Shown here in pieces: positions 54,780 through 64,000 of a stretch of 64,000 nucleotides of DNA. Made by a program: the position numbers and the translations under genes. The number at the start of each line of letters is the position of its first letter. Position 1 is the first letter of the stretch. Under the pieces are notes generated by a model. It searched no databases. It worked only from the letters and a program-made list of their open reading frames with translations, and was not told the origin of the DNA. Origin of the DNA: Acheta domesticus (lineage: Eukaryota; Arthropoda; Insecta; Orthoptera; Gryllidae). The DNA lies in assembly GCA_031308135.1 (NCBI GenBank), contig JAHLJT010003656.1, positions 53,142,827 to 53,206,826 on the forward strand, given 5' to 3'.

Positions 54780-55390
54780 TGATTTGTGTTGAAAATCCAT
54801 CACTGTCTGGACTCGGACACTCTGACCACCCGGTCAACGGTGCTGCCGAGGCATTGGGTAATCACATCAGGTCGCATGCGACAGACGGTTCCGAACTCGG
54901 GAGTCGCAAACAATACCCAAGCACGCACGCACTGCCAGGACAAAGACGCGACGCGCTTCTCTCACAACTTAGGCCAAACAATGCCTCGAGTTATGCCACG
55001 GCGGCGGCACCTTATCTCAGACAATACGACTCCATATTTCGGAAATGCAGAGTAGTTTCAAGGACGTTCGTCGACGCACGCGCAATAATGTGGGAGCGTT
55101 TTTAACATCTCCGACCCACTCTCTGCGCCGAACTGGGGCTAATTGGGGGCGCAACGACAGGAGAGGCTCCCAGGGAATAACAGAGCTCAGGGAGATAGGA
55201 GAATACGGTGTTAAGAATGCGACGGTGAACATCGACGTCTAGGGACATTGTTCTAAGACTTTGTTAACATCTGTTTCATTACGGGACAATTTGCGAGCGA
55301 ATTGCTTGCTCTCACGGGCAGCATGTGTTAAGGTGCGATAGAATCGAGATTGCGTTGCCGATTAAATTCTTGCAGAACACAAAAGAATTT
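54780..55390. other. No gene seen; moderately GC-rich
   Basis: Short overlapping frames on both strands (54779-55105, 54786-55055, 55017-55232) with no recognisable domain. The composition differs from the AT-rich flanks. Confidence 0.4.
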
Positions 55391-55399
55391 ACTTTACGG

Positions 55400-55720
55400 A
55401 TGTTTGCATTAGAAACGGCAGATTATGCAAATTTTTGGAACTTTGAAGGAAAAGTTGCAATAAGAGAACTCAGTAGGATTAACATGAGTTTTCTTACAAT
55501 GCAATTAAAAAGGAAATTAAAATTATTTTTAAAAAATGTTAAAAATATTTTCGTGGTGGTTTAAATTCTTAAAGAAACTACTAGTGCTAAAACATTATGT
55601 ACTTTCTGCCCGTATTTTAACGCACAATTATGCGAAAAGTACTAAAATTTTCAAAAACATTGTGCATGACCTTCTATCAAAATCTATTGTGGCCAAACTT
55701 ACCCAGAGATCCAGATGAAT
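55400..55720 (+). repeat. Possible worn copy of the AT-rich dispersed repeat family
   Basis: ACTAAAATTTTCAAAAACATTGTGCATGACCTTC at about 55640-55673 resembles ACTAAAATTTTGAAAAACATTTTCTTGATCTTT at 34370-34402. The upstream TTTTAAAAAATGTTAAAA zone is similar in style. Evidence is thin. Confidence 0.35.
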
Positions 55721-56146
55721 AATCCCATAGGTTGGAGAGACAAATTAAATTTCTCTGCTGAGAAAAAAATTTAAAAAAGGGGATATTGAATCTTTTATGG
55801 AGTAAGAAACTTGTAATTATGAATGTATAAAATTAGCACAAAACCCTTTGAAAACAATACACAATTATTTCTAATATGTATCCAATTACAATTACCTTAA
55901 CCCCTTATCTAGAAACACGTCCAGCGAGTTAACAACACCTGCCATTAGGTTCTCGCACCAATAATTCATGCCAACAAGTTACGATGAAATTCTCGTATGT
56001 TAACTCTGACACTAATAATTTCTCTTACATTCTCGTATTTTCCTTCTTTATGATCGTGATCTCTTTTTGAAATATTGATAATTCACAACACCTCTAGCGT
56101 GTGGCTTTCCCTACTTACGAAATCCTATCTTATATAAGGCAATGAC

Positions 56147-56147
<1 letters not shown>

Positions 56148-56179
<32 letters not shown>

Positions 56180-56180
56180 T
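56148..56180 (+). repeat. (AAT)n microsatellite
   Basis: About 11 AAT units. No adjacent LINE remnant was recognised. Confidence 0.95.
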
Positions 56181-56439
56181 AGTTTATAATGCTAATGAAA
56201 ACTTGCATTGCAAACATGAGCCTCAGTACACTTTAGATTGCATAAGTGCGTATAACACTTAATGTTACTCTTCCATTCATAACTTCTTTATTATGGATAT
56301 TTACATTGATTTTTAGCCTGAAATTCACCTAAATCACCATCCTCCATTTCTTATAAAGTTATTCATGGTATGGTTACGTCTCGCTGTTGGCTCTACACTG
56401 CCCCATAATAAAAGTTATTATTTTGATCAGTGCGTCAAA

Positions 56440-56880
56440 GTCTTGAACTGGTGGCAGTGGCACGATTCGTGGCACCGTAGCATGCCACGAGCTCCTCTGC
56501 GCAACTAGCGTCGTGAAAGGAAACTATTAGCAGTAATCCCGCCGTTTTGCAATAGCGATGTGGTCGTCGCTTGTGGCGGGGTGATGAACTGCGTGGAGGG
56601 GTGATTTCGTCGTGCCACGGACTCCCGTTCGTGGCATCGACGTTGACAACACTGGTTTTGAAACTTGGAATCCCGTCTGTTGCTGTCCGTTGCGATGATT
56701 TCCCTCGGCTGCGTCCGCATGCGCTCGGGGCCGCTGTGCCGGAGGGGCTCGCGTCTTCCCACGGTACGTTGGCGACGCTGCCTCAGCCATCGGCTAGCCT
56801 AACAAAACACCTTGCCCGGCCTCCGGCACTATCATCCGAATTAAGTATAACACTCTTCTTCCATAGACGAAAGTGACCCA
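56440..56880. other. GC-richer segment, no gene supported
   Basis: Frames of 85-100 codons are open on both strands (minus 56790-56505; plus 56571-56876). They overlap one another and no domain is visible in any of them. Confidence 0.4.
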
Positions 56881-57054
56881 TTTAGATGGCTCTACAGTAT
56901 TATCATCATGATGGGTTTCCTTGGGGGGGATATAATCAGGGTGTTTCCAGTGATAGAGTGATGATGAGGAATGACGACTAGGATGATGGTGGGAGGTGGA
57001 AGGTGAGGTGGGAGTGGTGGGTGGTGGGAGGTGATCGTGGTATTTTTAAACCAT

Positions 57055-57185
57055 CCCAGCATTCACATTATAACCGAGGGAAACGACGAAAATCCCCAGT
57101 CAGGATGGCCGGCACGGGGATCGAACCCCAGCCTCCGATTGCAAAGACAGCGCAGTATGCACTGAGCCTGTTTGCTCTGTAAACT
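57055..57185 (-). mobile_element. tRNA-derived SINE-like element
   Basis: On the minus strand AGGCTCAGTGCA (A-box-like) is followed about 35 bases later by GGGGTTCGATCCCC (a near-perfect B box). A tRNA-unrelated body with ATCCTGACTGGGGATTTTCG and GAATGCTGGGATGG follows. The B box is well preserved. No cloverleaf with a proper acceptor stem is evident, so this is a SINE rather than a tRNA gene. Confidence 0.65.
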
Positions 57186-57199
57186 TAACACTGCATAAT

Positions 57200-57735
57200 G
57201 TCTAATAAATAACAGTTCTAGCTATTAATCAACTTTCAGCCATAGAACGCACTCTGTGTTCGGTGATTCTAGCAACCACACCGTATGCACTTGCAGTACA
57301 TAAAATCATTCCTAATCATCAGAAATCAATATCAGTTACTCATTACAGTTCTCGTACGTCGCACAATAAACCAACTGTCTCATCCCTCTATACACATTTC
57401 AATCAGACACGTGGCGACCACTCGCCGTCGGGATTAATTACGCACATATCCAATTGTTTGTATTACTATCTGATTTTACTATCAAATTCTGCTTCACCTC
57501 GCCGTAGTCCGCATTCAAAAATGCCTATCACACCATTGTTATTTGCGCACACATCAGCGGTAGCATTTCTCGGTATTACGCACACTTGCAACGTGTCACG
57601 GCCATTCCGTCTGCGCTTGGTGCTCCGACTGCGTGTCTCCGAACGTCGCCTCCAACGGCGGCCTTGTCGATCCACGTCAATGTCTCGCGGGAGACCGGGC
57701 GCATGCCAGCCGCTCGCGAGGTTCACCCTAGCGTT
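57200..57735. other. No gene supported; GC-richer 3' third
   Basis: A plus frame from 57263 stays open to 57916 but crosses into the dispersed repeat. The GC-rich part (57590-57730) shows no recognisable domain. Confidence 0.4.
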
Positions 57736-57739
57736 CGGT

Positions 57740-57990
57740 AATCCAATATTTAGTTCCTCTGCATTTATTCAGAGACCATTGAGTCTCAGTATCTTTGAAG
57801 AACAAATTTCATTAAGGGAAAAAAGCTCTATCTTTAATATTTTAGTTGATGGAAGACTCCGAAAACATTTTGAACTTTTGCAGTTTCCGAAGAATCAGAA
57901 TTTTCAACGATCATGACACCTGCACCATTCTCTTAAACATCTGTCACACTATCCAATGACAAAATTTATACAAAAACGATACAGGCATTT
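57740..57990 (+). repeat. AT-rich dispersed repeat family, copy at 57.8 kb
   Basis: AAATTTCATTAAGGGAAAAAAGCTC, GACTCCGAAAACATTTTGAACTTTTGCA and TTTTCAACGATCATGACACCTG line up with 4515-4630 and 34430-34560. It stops abruptly at the GC island. Confidence 0.65.
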
Positions 57991-57992
57991 TT

Positions 57993-58400
57993 TTTGAGGC
58001 GAGGCGAGACGGGGCAAGTCGAAGCGGGGGCCGCGGGGCGAGGCGGGGCGGGGAGGGCCGGGCCGGCACGCGTGAAGCTGTGCGGCACTGGACCGCGTCG
58101 GCCGCGATGCGCGCGCGTCGCATCGCGTCGTGACGCGACGCGTCGCGTCGCGTCGCGGGCGCGTTCAGAAACCGAAAACGAGCCGTCCTCCCCGTCACGG
58201 CCGCGCCCTCCCGCGGAGAAACTCGGGCGGGGCGGCCGCCCTCGCTCGGAGCGCGTCCCGTCGCGCCGCGCCGCGCAGCGCCGCGTTTAACCCTGGGGCG
58301 TTTTTACACGCGCTCGCGCTTTCGCGACCCACTCTCACTGCCAGCGCTCTCTGGGAAAGGGACGGCGCCGATAGGGACGGGGAAGGCAGGGAAGATGGCG
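57993..58400. other. GC-rich island with CGTCGCGTCG motifs
   Basis: GAGGCGGGGCGGGG-type sequence, then GCGTCGCATCGCGTCG/ACGCGTCGCGTCGCG near 58105-58160. Arg/Ala/Pro-rich frames on both strands are compositional. Confidence 0.6.
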
Positions 58401-58564
58401 GAACCATATGGTGACGAGAGTGAGGGGTAGAGGCGGTGGTGAGAGTCAACGGGTGGTGACCGTAGTGGCAGTGGGGAAGGCAGTAGTGCAGGTGACGGTG
58501 GACGTGATGGTGATTGTGGTGACGGTAGTCGTGGTGGTGGTGGTGATGGGGATGGTGGGGATTT

Positions 58565-58666
58565 TGGGGTGGTGGCGGTGGCGGTGGCGATGGCGGTGGC
58601 GGTGGCGGTGGCGGTGGCGGTGGCGGTGGCGGTGGCGGTGGCGGTGGCGGTGGCGGTGGCGGTGGC

Positions 58667-58698
<32 letters not shown>

Positions 58699-58870
58699 TG
58701 GCGTAGGCGGTGGCGGTGGCGGTGGGGCGGTGGCGGTGGGGTGGTGGCGGTGGGGCGGTGGCGGTGGGGCGGTGGCGGTGGGGCGGTGGGGCGGTGGCGG
58801 TAGGGTGGTGGCGGTGGCGGTGATATTGGCGATGGCGGTTGCGGTGGAGGTGGTGGTGGTGGCGGCGGCG
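58565..58870 (+). repeat. (GGTGGC)n hexanucleotide array
   Basis: A nearly pure GGTGGC/GGCGGT run at 58568-58700, then a degenerate part with GGGGCGGTGGCGGTG units. Flanks from 58430 are GGTGGT-like. It gives Trp/Arg-rich or Pro-rich frames with no biological support. Confidence 0.93.
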
Positions 58871-58989
58871 GGGCCAGGAGGGTAGAGCCAAGAGAAGGTG
58901 GCGAAGGTGATTGAGAAGCTTGCTGTTAGCATTGTCTTGAAAGGGATGCATCGGGGGTGCTGGCAGGAATGGTGATGGAGATGGTGACG

Positions 58990-60650
58990 AGTGATGTGAT
59001 TTAAAGTGCATTACCAGGAGCTACGGGGGGCAATGAACGTAAACTCGAACTTAGAAAAAATTATTAGAATGAATGTCAAAGAAATCGTTTGGAATTTTGC
59101 ATATATGAATTTGCCACCGATCTTAGGAAACTTCAAGAGCCAAAGAACCAAATTTAAAATGACGGAAGCCAGCTGGTGGATCAAAAGTATTATGCACACG
59201 AATCGGTGATTTGAAAAAGGAAATTAAGTCCTTGTTCTATAGTTTTGAGAAAAACGAAAAACTTCAAGGGTTGGCATCTGGGACAGTTACGTTCTACAAC
59301 AGAAGTTGTAGAACTAGTCATTATTGATTGCTTCGGGTACTCAGTGTCTTCAAATTTTCCATTCTGTGATGCACAGAATCATTTTCTTAGCCTGGATATA
59401 TTTTCTTTATAAAATAATTACGAACTATTCTAAAATATTTTTTAAAACTTTCTTTCTTTTTGGATTTACGAAACAATATAATCATAGAATAAATCTACAA
59501 TGAGATGAATTAACATAATGTGCTATATGGACACGTAAAATACTCTTACCAAATGATTAATATCAGGATGTATTCACCATCAGTTTCCGCTTCAGTATGT
59601 GCCAATGTCACGACTTTCTGGTAGAAATGGAAATATTCATATGGGATATAATTTACTAATTTTTGAACATCGGTTATTTTTCTGTTAATTGAAAGAACAT
59701 AAATGTTCTAGAAAGGCAAATCTGGTCGTGTATTTCCATTTGCCAAAATGAATTACTGGATAAGCCCACCAATATACTCACATGTCACGAGTTAACTAAA
59801 ATATTCTCTATATATTTTAGCTTCTTGTACTTTGAAAGAGTCACACCAGGCTCACAATCAGACCAAGACGGCAAGAGACTTGGTTGTCTTCTTAAAATAG
59901 TGCGAAAATTCGACCACCAGGTTTGAAGTCTAACATGTTTTCAGTTTTATAACAACTGTTGCTGTGAATGCGTTTAGGAATATTATTATTAATCAGTGAT
60001 AATGCAAATGTATCCAGAAATCTCTCAGTGCCCTCTACAATAGAAATTAGACCTGGAATTACTGTTCTTCTCAAATCATTAGAAGTTTTGGAACTCATAC
60101 TTTAAATCAGAAGAACTCATACTTTAAATTGGGTACGTTTCATTTTTACATTGATCTATAACTTGAAGAATAACAAAGAAAATAATTATCTCAACTCTTT
60201 TTACAAAAAAAGTGGACTTATTTCCCTTTTAAAATCACCGTTTCATACGATTCCTCGAACAGTAAAACGCTGTTGTTTATGTAATTCCAAATTAAGTTGT
60301 TCTGTATTTTGAATTATTTAAATAATTATCGATTTTATGAAGTGGAGGAAAGAAGAAGAAGAAATATAAAATTTTGGGTAGTACAGTAATTGTATTGTTC
60401 ATGATCATTATTATAGATCATTGTGGATTTTCTTTTACAACTAGAGTGCACAAGTGATAACATACGCTTCCAGTACATAATTTAAATAATACCTTAATGT
60501 TCGAATCCAAACCCTCTTTTTGTTCCCCACTTTTCCCAATTTTCATTAAAACAGTTTCAAATCCCATCCCGGATTCGCGACATACGATTACAAGAATTTC
60601 CGTATGTATTATTTCAAATCCATTTGAGTGAAATCACTTTACTAATCACT
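58990..60650. other. AT-rich, no gene seen
   Basis: Short overlapping frames only; no repeat or RNA signal could be supported. Confidence 0.5.
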
Positions 60651-60659
60651 TTCCCACCG

Positions 60660-60905
60660 TCGAAAGCACATCGCGGGGGTGAGGGCGGCGGCGGTGACGG
60701 GAGAGTCTTGTTCGGTGCCGCCGACGGTGACGATCAGCCCCCGCCGCCCCCGCCCCCGCTCCGCCCGCGCTGCCCACACCCTGTGTCGCGGCCGCATTGT
60801 CCTGGACACGGCCTCCTGCACTTCACTGCCGTGCGATATTTCGCTCCTCCGCTTTTACGATGTCGCGTAATGGGAGTGAAAAGAGGCGCCAGAAGAAAGC
60901 GCTTG
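60660..60905. other. Short GC-rich island
   Basis: GGCGGCGGTGACGG and CCGCCGCCCCCGCCCCCGCTCC motifs. Three plus-strand frames are open at once, so coding is not implied. Confidence 0.5.
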
Positions 60906-60909
60906 TCAC

Positions 60910-62780
60910 TTTTATGGCAGAGATGACGGTGACGCCAGGTCGGCGAGCGGCAATGCAGCTATTCCCAGATCTTGCACTTTCGCAGGCGATGCTCCTTTTC
61001 ATAGCGCTTTTGCAACTACGAAAGTGTAATCACTTACAAAGCACCGTGCGGCCCACGTGGCACGAAGATTCAAATTAGTTGAGTTGTTCATTATTAAAGA
61101 TCACAAAATATAAAGGCTATAATTTTTTTGATAGCCCAAACATACACTTTTTAGTAAGCATTAATTGAATGTATTCCTGAACTCAAATAATGCTCTTCTT
61201 GTTAATGCTGTATTACATTACACTACGAAATTAAAAAGCAAAATATCAGGTGATGTTGAGAAATTATTGTAACTGGCCACACGTTTGACGATACATATCG
61301 TCCAAGCTCAGGGGAAGAAAAAAAAATTGAAGAGGCAACATGAGAGAAACTCTTAAAATTGTTTTGTGGTTGATAGTCTATTTTTGAAAAATCTATTACA
61401 TTCGTTGTTGAGTTACAAAGAGGGCTGATTAAGCCAAATAATACTTTATCAAACGCGATTAATTCATTCCAAATCTTGTGGTCACAGCGACACTTCTTGC
61501 TCTTCATTCCGTCCGTTCGTAAAAAAATGTCACATAGGCCATTTTCCACCTCACTCGATGCGTCCTTAATATCACATCAAATTTAATCATTATCCAGGAA
61601 AAATTTTAATTACATTTCATAATTTTTTATTAATTATTTTAATTCATAATTAAGCAAATCAGACAATGACATTTAGTATCAAACTTTAGATTATAAAGAT
61701 TTGACCCCTTCTACTTACCTAAGCTGTTCCCCATTTCGCTTACTTTTCTCCGAAAATATCATCTTTTTTTCGATCGTGTGGCTAACAAATTATTTTTGTT
61801 CATTCTGAATGAATAATTCAATTGTTTATCAGATTTATTATTTTGTAAGTATATAAAAATCAAATAATATGATGAAAAATACGTTTAATTCATTATTAAT
61901 CTCTAAAAAGTACAGATTAACTCTACACTTTTTAGAACCCCAACAAAATTAATATTGCCTACCATGCCACAAAGTGAAAACTTATCCTTCATTGGAACGA
62001 AAAATCATAAACATGTGTGAAGTGACTAGCAATGCACAATTTCGGTCGTCTTTTAGCATTGAAATGCAAAACAATTCAAGTAAACGAGGATGAATTGTGC
62101 TTACTGAGATTACTTCATTGAAGAGAAAATGAACGAAAGTTTTTAATGGTCTCATTGAGAGATGAAAAAATACAGCAATAAAATAATTAGAATGTACAAC
62201 TGCAATAAACACTGTCGTATATTGTGCGAGACCCAAGCGATAAGACATTAAAAAGTGAGGGACAAAGTCATATCCCCTAAAGCGGCATGAACAGTGAAAG
62301 ACTGAACGAGATCATCTCAGAAGCAGAGACGACGGTTGTAAAATTAGCTGCTAAAATTATCTAACCATTTCAATTTTTTACTGAAAGTAATTATTTTGAG
62401 AGTTCTGAATGCCTTCTCCAATATTTTCAACGTACATGGACTTTGAGGACGTAGGTAAATGACTAAGCACATAAAGAATATTTATATTGGCAGCCCTCAA
62501 TTTTTGTCATAATTATTGAAAAAGATCGTCGTGGCAATTTTTTTACTTGAAGTTTCAATGTATTTTATTGGGTATTTTCGAATTTCAGGGATCTTCGTTT
62601 ACCATTTACTCTTCAATCAAAATTACTCGGCGAATGTAAATAAATAAATGTAATGGTGGCGAGACTCAGGCCATTGGGCCTGCTCTTCCGTCAGAAAATC
62701 ATTCAAAAAAATACGTATGTTATTGGGAAGAAGGGTTTCTAAATTGTAAAATAAAGTGATAATGGTGAATATGTAATAAT
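60910..62780. other. AT-rich, no gene supported
   Basis: The minus frame 61549-61223 (108 codons) has ordinary composition but no recognised domain or splice evidence. Nothing else stands out. Confidence 0.45.
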
Positions 62781-62839
62781 ATTATCTTATCTACAAATCG
62801 GATAATCGCAAGTATACTTTATCTTTTCTCCATCTCTTT

Positions 62840-63810
62840 CCCTACTGACATTCTAGAAAGTTCTTCCATAGGACCTCTCCTTTTCTACATTATTTCTACC
62901 GAATTTTCCCTTCTACTACATTGATATACTTTCGATACATCCACCGCTCATCATTTCCCTGGATTCACTGTAGAATTGCATGTCCACGTCAGCTATCGCG
63001 TGGACCCGCAAGGGATTTGCAACTCTTGTACCTTATTGCTCGTTTGTCCTGTGCACAGGTACTATGTTTCAGATTTACCTATCTAGTAGTGAGCGGGATG
63101 TAAACTAACAAAGGTTGCATCCACTTTACTTTTTTCAGATATGTCACCACTTACGACACTTCAGCTGCTTCTTCGCCTTCACAATCCAACCCTGCTTCTT
63201 CAGCATTGAGTTTTAAATTTTTCACTAAAGTTGGTTCACTTCGCTACCTCCTCCTTACATACATATAGTAATATTACGTCTTTTTACATCGGTTGGCAGT
63301 TATGGGTCTTAAAATAAACACCTTTGTTATTTTATGTCATTTATTGATACATTTTCCACGTTCCGGGAACTCACTTTTTCTCATCATTTCCCTTCTACTA
63401 CATTTGTGGTATACGATCCATCCAAATGTTTAGTTGTGCCTTTTAGAATGTTGCATCCTAGCTGGAAAGCCTTCTCTTCTTTCTTGTTCATTTCTTCGTT
63501 GCATTGTCGAATCCATGGTTTCTTGTAAGATGATATGAATGCTGAAGTCATAATTATACGTGTTTTCTAGGATGTACACGTAGATTCAGTTTTCATTAAA
63601 ATTAGTTATCTTTGCTACCTTCACCTTTGCATTTATATAATAATATTACGTCCTTTTTATTTGATATCGATAGCCAGTTATGAGTCATAATGTCCTTTTA
63701 TGTCAGTTATCAACAAATGACATAAAATAAGAAAGGTGTTTATTTTATGACCAATAAGTGGCTACCGATATTAAATAAAGAGAACGTTATATTACTATAT
63801 ATTTATTTTT
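62840..63810. repeat. Cluster of direct and inverted copies of a short AT-rich repeat
   Basis: One phrase set, TAATATTACGTC-TTTTTA...GGCAGTTATGGGTC...AAAATAAACACCTTTGTTATTTTATGTCATTTATTGAT, occurs at about 63256-63345. It recurs in the same direction, lacking part of the middle, at about 63615-63712, and inverted at 63713-63805. The last two copies form a hairpin with ~90-bp arms. A CCCTTCTACTACATT phrase recurs at 62909 and 63390, so a larger unit is also duplicated. Identity unknown. Confidence 0.65.
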
Positions 63811-64000
63811 AAAATTCTCCATTATTTATCCCCCCGTCCTGTGTCCGGTACTCTTTCATGTCTTATGTCACTTCGAAGCATTTCTCAACTCTGCCGTCAT
63901 TTCGCTGTAGTTATTTTAAAAGCTGCGTTTTTGCGATGACATTGTTTCTTGTATTTCGGGTAGTGATGGAAGAAAACAGTTCCGCTCGCCAGATGGTTTT

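Noticed and set aside
57080..57185. Functional tRNA gene (good B box)
   Set aside because: No acceptor-stem pairing, a weak A box and an attached non-tRNA body; it fits a SINE copy better.
57263..57916. 217-codon plus-strand frame
   Set aside because: Its last ~60 codons are the AT-rich dispersed repeat and the middle is GC-biased low-information sequence. No domain is visible.
58195..59011. Pro/His-rich frames of 235-245 codons
   Set aside because: Translation of the GGTGGC array and the adjoining GC island; no coding evidence.
61223..61549. 108-codon minus-strand frame of ordinary composition
   Set aside because: No recognised domain, no splice or start support and an AT-rich setting. 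It cannot be distinguished from chance.
1..64000. Telomeric TTAGG arrays, rRNA genes, histone or other multicopy gene clusters
   Set aside because: None were seen while reading the window.

Overview
The window reads as a stretch of a large, repeat-rich animal nuclear genome, most likely an arthropod and probably a hemimetabolous insect of the cockroach/termite/stick-insect kind. The support is indirect: the background is AT-rich and eukaryotic, with (TTA)n microsatellites, tRNA-derived SINE-like pieces, jockey-type and R4/Dong-type LINEs, a Penelope-like element, hAT/pogo/mariner remnants, and many short, very GC-rich low-complexity islands. No taxon can be proven from the sequence alone. I found no convincing host gene, rRNA gene, functional tRNA gene or CRISPR array. 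Nearly everything recognisable is mobile DNA or tandem repeat, so the window looks intergenic or deep-intronic.

Layout. 1-1.44 kb: decayed APE-type LINE with an (AAG)n tail. 1.5-2.5 kb: antisense 3' part of an R4/Dong-like LINE with a restriction-like endonuclease. 3.9-6.2 kb: two copies of an AT-rich repeat family that recurs at 27.2, 33.3-37.5, 55.5 and 57.7 kb. 8-17 kb: SINE-like copies, a pogo-like MITE, minisatellites, GC islands and a 0.6-kb pyrimidine tract. 17.18-21.66 kb: the best preserved element, a Penelope-like retroelement present as a head-to-head inverted dimer. Its two arms are 1,687 bp each, differ at only two bases that I could see, and are flanked by a 13-bp target-site duplication. 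22.6-26.2 kb: antisense jockey-like LINE (zinc-knuckle ORF1, then endonuclease) interrupted by a second, internally deleted LINE. 28.6-32 kb: hAT-like MITE, GC island, ~137-bp tandem repeat and a Tigger-like end. 33.3-37.5 kb: nested palindromic repeat with a (ACGG)~31 expansion. 38.1-38.4 kb: 32-bp minisatellite organised in 96-bp trimers. 39.2-42.45 kb: three R4/Dong-like LINE copies in a row, each separated and ended by (AAT)n. 44.9-45.8 kb: deletion derivative of a mariner-like transposon. 47.6-48.4 kb: seven 84-bp tandem units. 53.8-54.8 kb: RNase H and 3' end of another jockey/I-type LINE. 57-58.9 kb: SINE-like copy, repeat-family copy, GC island and a GGTGGC array. 62.8-63.8 kb: cluster of direct and inverted copies of a short repeat.

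The window therefore records several transposition mechanisms rather than a set of cooperating host genes: target-primed LINE insertion into microsatellites, PLE integration as an inverted dimer, and TIR transposon decay. The observations most worth checking are the Penelope inverted dimer with its hammerhead-like 3' motif, the train of RLE-LINEs in (TAA)n, and the palindromic repeat family carrying a tetranucleotide expansion.
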